Positions 11,401 through 20,400 of a stretch of DNA of 64,000 bases are shown here, piece by piece (within the stretch, counting starts at the first letter, position 1; every line of letters begins with the position of its first letter). The position numbers were made by a program, and so were the translations under genes. This DNA comes from Ectobius pallidus (taxonomy: Eukaryota > Arthropoda > Insecta > Blattodea > Ectobiidae), in assembly GCA_964059195.1 (NCBI GenBank), contig CAXKWD010000011.1:15660978-15724977 (forward strand), given 5' to 3'. A model generated the notes under the pieces. That model had not been told where the DNA came from. It did no database searches and was given only the letters and a program-made list of their open reading frames with translations.

Positions 11401-14400
11401 AACCAATTCATTTTGAAGCCTCAATATGCAAGGTTTATATCTTCTATATGTTAATAAAAACTAGAGAAACCTTATCCTGAACAATTTATGTTATGGCACA
11501 TGTTGAGTTTTATCAAAACGCTCCTCAATTGGAGATTTTAATGGCTGTAATCGAAATAGCTGATGAAAAGTATAGATGTGAGTATAAAAAATACACGGCT
11601 AGCATAAAGTTCTTTACATTTTCAACAATTTATTGAAAAAAAATGGTTCACCTTGTTAACCCTTAACTCACAAAGTGATGAATCTGTAACACCATTAGGT
11701 GTTGTCTGAGGACTCCTACATTTAAACCATGAAATAAAGGCGTAAAATGTTGTAAATTGTAATTAATACTCATATAATGTATTGTTAAGTCGACTAAATT
11801 TCTCGAAAATGTCAGATATAGCTGATGCTGGTTCAACTGCTACTCATTCAAGTAGGAATGAACCTTGATGGATGAAACAGAGGTTTGAGAGAAGGATGTC
11901 GAATCTGTTTCAACTCATAACACACCGAAAGAGTTTCTTCCTGTCTCAACTGTTGCCCAAATAGCAGCTGCGTCCTCATGATTTGAGCGATAACATTGAT
12001 ATGTTCTTGTGAACACATTTAGTGGCGTAATGAAGGTAACTTGCCTACTTCACGAGGCCCGGTCTAGGAAAACTACAACAGGTGACAACATAAATCCAGA
12101 ATGCAACTGTCTTTTAGACATTGTTGGGTTTGTTATGTAAGGAGGATTAGGGTAGCAGAGAAACTTTCAGTTTAAAACTGCCTTGGAGGGCTAGTTTGAA
12201 AGTCCTTGCATGGTTTGTTGAGACCACACCTCGTGAGACAAGGGTTAACGTCAATAGAAGATATTCGGAAAGCTTATTTTTTATATTTCTTTTAAAGAAT
12301 GGGCCTCAGCAAGATTGTTCCATGGTAGGCTTTTTAAAATTTATTATACAGCATGCTCCATTTCCAAGGGATATGCTATCATGAACAATTAGACAACAGT
12401 GTTGAATGTTCTATGTTTACATATAAACATGTTACAATATGTTTGACCGCTTTAATCTACATTTCCATTAAACTTTTTAAAAAGTTACGTACTTTGTAAA
12501 TTGTTTTAAATAACTATCTATAAATTTGCTCTTGTTCAGTGACCAGTTTCCTTCTTTTAGTACATTGTCTTTCAATATCAGCCTTTATTTTTTAGTACCG
12601 TATATCACGATAGATATATAAGCTTTCATGAACCACAGATTATTGTCTCTGTTGGACATTATATGAGAATATTATAGGAGAAAAATTCCTCCGACACTGG
12701 GACTTGAACCCAGGACCTTTGGCTATTCACGCCAATGCTCTACCAACTGAGGAGAGAGGTTCCATCTGGTGCTGTGAATTGAACTCCAGCTTAGCTCAGT
12801 TGGTAGAGCATTGGCGTGAATAGCCAAAGGTCCTGGGTTCAAGTCCCAGTGTCAGAGGAATTTTTCTCCTATAATATTCTCACCGTATATCACACTTAAA
12901 AAGTTAGGTGGTCCAATGTTCATATTACTCCAACTCTCTACACTGCAAGTAATTTTAAGGTGAAAAAAGATACGACTTAATAATGCCAAGAACTGGCATT
13001 ATACTTGCTATGTTTGATGTAAGATTTATTTTAACTGATAGTCTGCTTTTGACACTGGGGACAAATTCTTATGTGACAGTCAAACCTCTGTATATCAATA
13101 TTGGTGTGTGTTAGCAGATTGTATTGTTGTATGAGGGTTATTGTTACAATAAGCAGGTGTAATGTACCAAACATTAGGAAGACAGCATACAGAAAACTGT
13201 GGGAGACATGCAAATAAGCTAAAATTACTAAATACAAATCCGATCATTTAACAGGTCTAATTTTGTTTTTAAACTTAATGATTTCCAATTAGCAGAGGCC
13301 AGAACTCCAGAAAATCACTAGGAAGATTGGTTTAACTTTGTTGATCACGCCAAGCTTTCAGCCTAGCATATGTCTGAAAATTCAACCTCAGGGAAGAAAG
13401 AGGAAGACCAAGTTCATGATATACCTAAGGCAAAACCAAAATCATTTGCTGGCTATGGTATTTTAAATATACATCCTGTGCATGTTGAAGTAACAACAAA
13501 ACTCACTGTACATTTTTGCACATGTAGGTCACCCTATTCTCTACCCTCTACTGAACCTTTCACTCGTGAAATTTGTAAGAAAAGTAATGGTTATCAGGCC
13601 TGCAGTAAACTATTGGTGGCTCGGAAAGACAAGAACCTGTTACTGCCTACCAACAGGTTGCAATGACAATTGAATTTCAAAATACTTTTGTAAAAGGGTC
13701 TTTTTTGAATAGCTTCATGCGACAATCAACAATGATGTCAAATGACCACAAATCCGATCGTTTAAGGGTGCTAATTTTGTTTTTAAACTTAATGATTTCC
13801 AATTAGCAGAGGCCAGAACTATGGAAAAGTCACTAGCAAAAATAGTTTAACTTTGTTGAGACACTAAGACACTGTGAAAACTCCATCGTGCAATACAGAA
13901 CAAAAGGCGTGGAATGCTTTAGCGAGGAATTCTTTTGGTTCATGACAATATCCGGCCACACACAGCCAAACAAACTCAAGATCTGATCGCATCATTTGGT
14001 TGGGAACAATCCGTCCACCCTCCCTACAGTCCAGATTTGGCACCAAACAATTTTCATCTGTTTCTTCATCTGAAGAAATTCCTTGGTGGAAAACATTTCA
14101 ATGACGATACTATGAAACAAGAAGTGCAGACTTGGCTTTCAACACAGGCGGCATCATTCTTTGACGAAGGCATACAAAAACTGGTTTCTTGCAATGACAA
14201 GTGCCTGAATAATGGCGGTGACTGTGCGGAGAAGTAGTGTAAAGTAATATATGAAATAAAGTATTTGGAAAATAATGTTCTGTTATTTTTTTTTTAATTA
14301 TTTTTACTTACTTTAAAAACATGCCTCATACCTTCATTCATTGAAACAAAAATAATGCGTCAATCATTAAAACAAAAACAATGCCCAAAAATGTCATCTT

Positions 14401-17400
14401 ACCCTGTATGATGTTAACGATACTGTTAATTACTTATGAGACACGGTAACTTATATGCTCTTGTTTTTCAGAATAACATGTTTGAAGAAATAACAAACTG
14501 CTCAACAACCTATCTTATGAACACAAGATACCAAGACTGTGCAGAAAAATTTCAGGTATGTGAAAAGAATATTTCATAAGTTTCTAAATTTTTTGCACAA
14601 ATTAATGTGAATGTATTTCTGCAGACGCAGCAAAATAGAATTATGTTAGTTTGCTTTGTACAACTGTGTTGAAATTTTATACGGTACCAAATGGACGAGA
14701 TAGGGCAGGTTTTTTATATTATTTATGAATTCATTGATACAATTGTAGGCCTACTTTCATAACACTGTTTATTTCATTTTTAAAAATTAGACTCATCAGA
14801 CGGTTCATACCAGTCATTACACAATGTTTTTTCACCAAATTATGGAAAATTGATTGGCATAAATTTTTACTGACAGCTGAAATGGATTGTTGCCATGATT
14901 TGGAAATAGCTAATATTATAGGCATGGATTTCAATATCGTGCATGTTTTTTACTGATGATACTAAGGGTCTTTTCACACTGGGAGACAAGTGTTGGTCAC
15001 TGGTTTTTGCAGTGAACACACATGGGCCACTTGTGATCGTCACTGCTAATATTGCCAATAGTAGCTACACGATAAAACAATTTGTCATCACTTTTGACAT
15101 CCCAAATGGAGTGTCATTTTAAGTACAATGATGTGTTTTTAAAAATGTCTGTTGGGATATGGCTATGGTCAAAACTTTGTAATGTTCTCAATAAATTTAT
15201 ATTGCAAACTTATATTGTCATTGGTCTATTATAGCCTAATAATGGTACCTCAATGGAAGACCGGGACTGAAATTGAAATCCTAAAGAAGAGGATAGAATC
15301 CATAGCTAAATTATCTGAACAAAAGCAAAGTTCACAAAGGCTAATCTTGTTGTTTCAGGAATCAAGTGTGAAAGCAATTGAGCAAATGAACGAAGGCAAA
15401 TGTAATGCAGGAAGTAATGCATTCTGCAATTTCGAACAATGTGTGAGGGCAACAGACAAGAAACATCTGGTATGTTGACTTATCGATCACTTAGGCTACT
15501 AAATGCACCCTGAGATGTGTATATCTTTATGTGCTTGTTTACTCCTCCGAGAACCTCTGACGTAGAGATCTGAAATATTCACTGTATTTTCCCCATGACC
15601 TGGGGAGTGATTACCTCAGATTTCATCTTGATAGCATAGTTGGTTCGGTCAAAATTTATTTTTTTATTTCGTTAAGGTTATATGTTGGACTTTATGCAGT
15701 TCTGTACATTCATGATAAGGACGGCATACAACATACTCTTGTGACGATGGTATAGACTGATTATTCTAGCAGCATTGTTGTTAAGTTGTTGCACTGAAAC
15801 TTGCTAATTCACATTATCTTTTCTCTCTTAAACGAAAACATTTCCCTATATAATTTGCATCTGGAATAACCATCAACAAATCACAAAGTCAAATGCTAAG
15901 AAATGTTGGAATATACCAGCACGAACCTGTTTTCAAACATGGCCATTTGTATGTGGCATTTTCAAGAGCTACTGGTACTACAAGAACTAATGTCAAAGTC
16001 TGTATTACTAGTACCAAAAACAAGGAAAACTTATTTCTAGAAGCCAAAACATTAAAAAAAAAAGTTTCTACCATTAAATTTTATGAAATGAATTAATTAG
16101 TACTAACACGATGTAAATTAATGTGCTGATCAGGTCAATAATATTTACTGTTCGGTTTTTTTTAGTCCTAACATGAAAGCGTGATTGTTAGTCTTGCAGC
16201 AATATTAGGTTTTTCTATACAGACATAGGCATAGGTACTCACGTACCTGCTTATAGAATTTTTAGGAACTTATAGCTGGACAGATAGCCTGGATCACAAC
16301 CAGTGGCAAAACATATATAGAAGTGTTGGAGTCACTGATTTCCTTTTCAAAGGAAATTTTCTTTTCTTTAAATATAGCATTAAAAAATTGCATAACAGTG
16401 ATTACATTCTGCAATTTATCTCTGATTTCAATGAAATTCTTAAATGACCTGAAGCTATTTTTGTAAAATTCATCACAGTACAATAAAATGTTTAGTTCTT
16501 CACCTCTATTATGTACTTTATGCTACCAATATCATGATATTAATATGTATCTTGGCTTATGTGGTCCACATAATTTTTGCATTTAATTTCCATGAAAACA
16601 GTCAGTTTTATAAATAAAAAGAATTAAAAATAAATTAAAAACACACAAAGGACATTTCTTTCCTTACTGTTTCCTTTGCTAATGTGAAACAAATTAGGGG
16701 AAGTTAGTACTTTGCGACTCACCCTGCTCCCCTTTCCACTCGCCTGCCATGTCACCTAATATTTCACAATTAAAAAAAATACCCTTGCACCTCCACATAA
16801 TATTTCATAATTATAAAAACGACCCTTGCAACAAAATAGGCTATTTCGGATTGAGAATAGAGGTGGGGGACTCAGGTGAGTCGCAATGTACCATTTTCTC
16901 AATTAGAATAGATAATACTTATTCAGTTAAGTATAGTTAAATATAAAAAAAAATACATACTTTGGACAAACATGGTACTTGAATTTTTTGTTTGTTTGTA
17001 CTGAAGGAACAAGCTGTTAAAATCTGTACAGTTATATTACTTCAACAATGGATTAACCCTACTTTATTAGACAGCTTAAGTAGTGATACAGACTTCTATT
17101 CGTACCTCATTCTACCTATTTTACATTGCAGTTGCTGGATTGTATTGAAGAAGTTCAAAATGCATCGATAGCTCATAATGAAACTGATAAACTCAAAATC
17201 TACATCAACACAACGGCTTGCATTCTGGCTAAACTTAGATGCAGAGGAAAGGTAAGAACCACACAAACAAATTATTTGAACACTTTACTTAGCTAAATTA
17301 TAATTTTGGAATCTTCTTCGTATCTAGCATACCTCAAAGTATCTATTTCAATTTAATTCACTTTTCAATAATAAATACAAATCACTTCAAATGTCATCAC

Positions 17401-20400
17401 ATGTGAAAGTAGTAACAACCTCTACAAATTTTTACACATGATTCACCCATCGTTGGTCGATGTGTGAGTGCTGCACTCACTTCTGATTTCGAAGTGCGAT
17501 ATACTGTTTACCACTGAGGCCAATGGAATGAGATACTGTATGCCTTTCACTGATTAATCACGGAATAAATTGATATAAGTTCTGGAGCGTTCAAACATTT
17601 CATATCCCTACAGAAAGCAAAAGACATGATGGAGGTTCCACCCTGGTGATCCCTTAAGGGGATATTCTCAGCAGACTTGTTTCTGGGGTGCACCAGTCCC
17701 CTACCTAATACTTAAACCTAAGACATACAAACACCCGGTCATGAACTTGGGAATCAAACCTGGACCACCGGGGTGGAAGGCAAGCATGCTACCAACTCAC
17801 CCATGGTGGCAGACAGCAAAAGAGATAGTCCATGTCACAAGTGAGTACACGGCTTACATATCGGCTATGTTACAAGAGTGTCTCTTGATCGAAGAGGTAA
17901 GAATTTTTTTTTGTTTATACATAATACTTAAACAGTTGATGTTGCAAACTAGGAATACCTTTAGTGATCTGGACAGCCATTTCGCACTATTTTAGTGCAT
18001 CATCAGCGGTTTCCGAACTGCTACCGAACACTTTGTTAATGCAATCAAGAATGGACACCCATACATACAGAAAATGTATTGTTGTTGTTCCCACCAAATT
18101 GTCGACTCATTCCAATTGATCCTCCTCACTATTGTGTTATTTGTATGCAATGTCAGAAAGGTTTGATTGAAAGATGGAACTTCAAGAACAGCAAACACTG
18201 AAATGGCTCCAAGGAAGATGAAGATGAATCTCTTCCACCTTTTTAATTTTCTGAAGATGAAAATATGTCAGGCCATGGCAAGAAAACTGAAAATCTAGAC
18301 AAAGAAAATCCTAAACCCAGTGAAGAAGACACAGCCTCGAAGGTCTCAACAGAATCCGATGCTGAAGTTGCTCAAATTTCTCCACAATATTTAGGCTGAG
18401 ACAATGACTTTGTGTAATGACCACCATCCACAACCAAATATGTATACTAGGAAGAGGAATAATTACATTCATCCCCGGGAGTAAACAAAGAGCTCAAAAC
18501 GCAATTCTGTAATGTAATGCAATATAATGTGAAAATATATGCCCTGATTGTATTATTTAATAAAAGATAGTGAAACAAATATGTTTCTCAAAACAGTAAA
18601 TTACAAAAACTCGAAAAAGTAATTGTAGAACAACAATAAATACATAGCATGATGATGATTGGTAATATGCAGCGCTGCGCTCATGTTGACCAATGGCAGA
18701 ATCCTAATGAACTTGACTAATACCGGGTTAAGGGCACTGAAAAGAAGGTTTATGATCAAAAGTTTTAGAAATTAAATGTACCACTAAGAAATATTTACTA
18801 TAAACGTAGCCATATTCTTAGCAGTATGTTGCGGTTATCTTGTACAAATCTGCAGGTTCGATCACAGCATGATGATATTTATAGGTGTCCATAAATGTGA
18901 AAGGATCAGGTCTACAGTTTTATAGGCATGTGCAAGAATTCCTGCAGGACAAAATTTCCACATACCAATGACAGTCACAGGTCTAAGTAACAGTACAACC
19001 ACATCAATAAATAACCATATAATCCGAACAATCATGGGTAGAAAATGTCCATCCCTTCTTTTTGATGTCAAGGAGATTGTGCTAAGGCAGGCCTTTCCAA
19101 CTGAGGGGCTGCCATAGCGCAGGCCGGCCACGGCAGTAGCAACGGTGTTGAACTGTAGTACCAGAGGCAGCTCCACAGGTTTAGCCAGCGTTAAGCTTAC
19201 GAAAAAGTTATTAATAACAATTTTGTGAACACATATACACACCATTTATTCTCTACATATATTGTGTTTGCCTTTGTGTACATTTAGAATTGAACTCAAT
19301 TGTTAACATCGTTTTGCCGCAACTGATTTACCAATATTAATAATTTACCAATATTGGGTACAATCGATTTGGCAATGGAAAGGGTTTTACTTTTATGTAA
19401 ATTCATAATTGAAAACATCTGTTCGCATGCATAAGTTGTACTGATAATTGACGTAAATTTTAAGGCAAGTACGTGAAGTTTGGGAAATATCTGTGGATGA
19501 ATATTTTTGTAAAATGAAAGTAAATCACCGGTGTAGTGGTAGTACCTGTACTACTATCAGCTCTGTTTGAAACATGATGGTGATTTTCAGGACAAAATAT
19601 GGAGTCATAAATATTTCAAGTTGAAGTGCCATATTGGGTATTGAATTCATCATGCAAATTCTCCAAGATTTTCGTAAATAGACAAATTTAATGATTTTAA
19701 TGAAGGAAAATTATCAAAATTTCCGGCTTTAAGCTGATCTTTAAACAATAAACTCTGCATTTTGAAAGCCTCAATTCTGTCACACATTGTGTTAATTAAC
19801 TAATTTATCCCTTGCAACTAAATATTTAAATCATTTAAATAAGATGAAAGCGAGGTCATCTACCCATTGTGCTGTCTCAGAAGCACACATGCAGTCACAC
19901 TGGCCACTACATGAGGAAGGAGAGCATCGGTGCTGCTGAGTGCTTCGCTGGAGCACCCCAGAGCAAAGTGCTTGAGTTTGAAAGGCCTGTGCTAAGGCAA
20001 ATAATCAACCAATTATCATTTTCAGTTTACGTAGATAGGTAAAGATGAGCGATTTTCAGGACTTCGATAATTCACTCAATTAAATCTATGAAGTAGTGAA
20101 TTCCTAATACTGAAAGTGTGTTGCTTTAAATATTGAAAATCCAATATGAAAGAGTCAGTCTGAGTGGTGCAGATGGTTCCCAAGTTTGTGGATTTAATCC
20201 CGGCCAAGGTCAGTGGTAATTATGTGTGTATAAATGTGACCATTCTTGTACATTTACAGTCAAGTAAAATAACTCCGGTCTGCCGGCATGGTCTTGTGGT
20301 TAGCGTCGCTGACTACAGATCCGTCGGCCCGGGTTCGATCCCCGGTACCTCCTCGGATTTTTCTGAGTTAGGGATGTCTGGTAGGGGTGCACTCAGCCTC

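Noticed and set aside
12686..12860. Functional tRNA-Phe genes
   Set aside because: The acceptor stem pairs poorly, position 37 is T, and the two copies form a mobile palindrome. This is a SINE-type tRNA relic.
13370..13666. 98-residue hydrophilic open frame
   Set aside because: It starts convincingly (MSENSTSGKKEEDQ) but has no family match I know and no splice borders, and lies between direct repeats in an intron. Not enough support.
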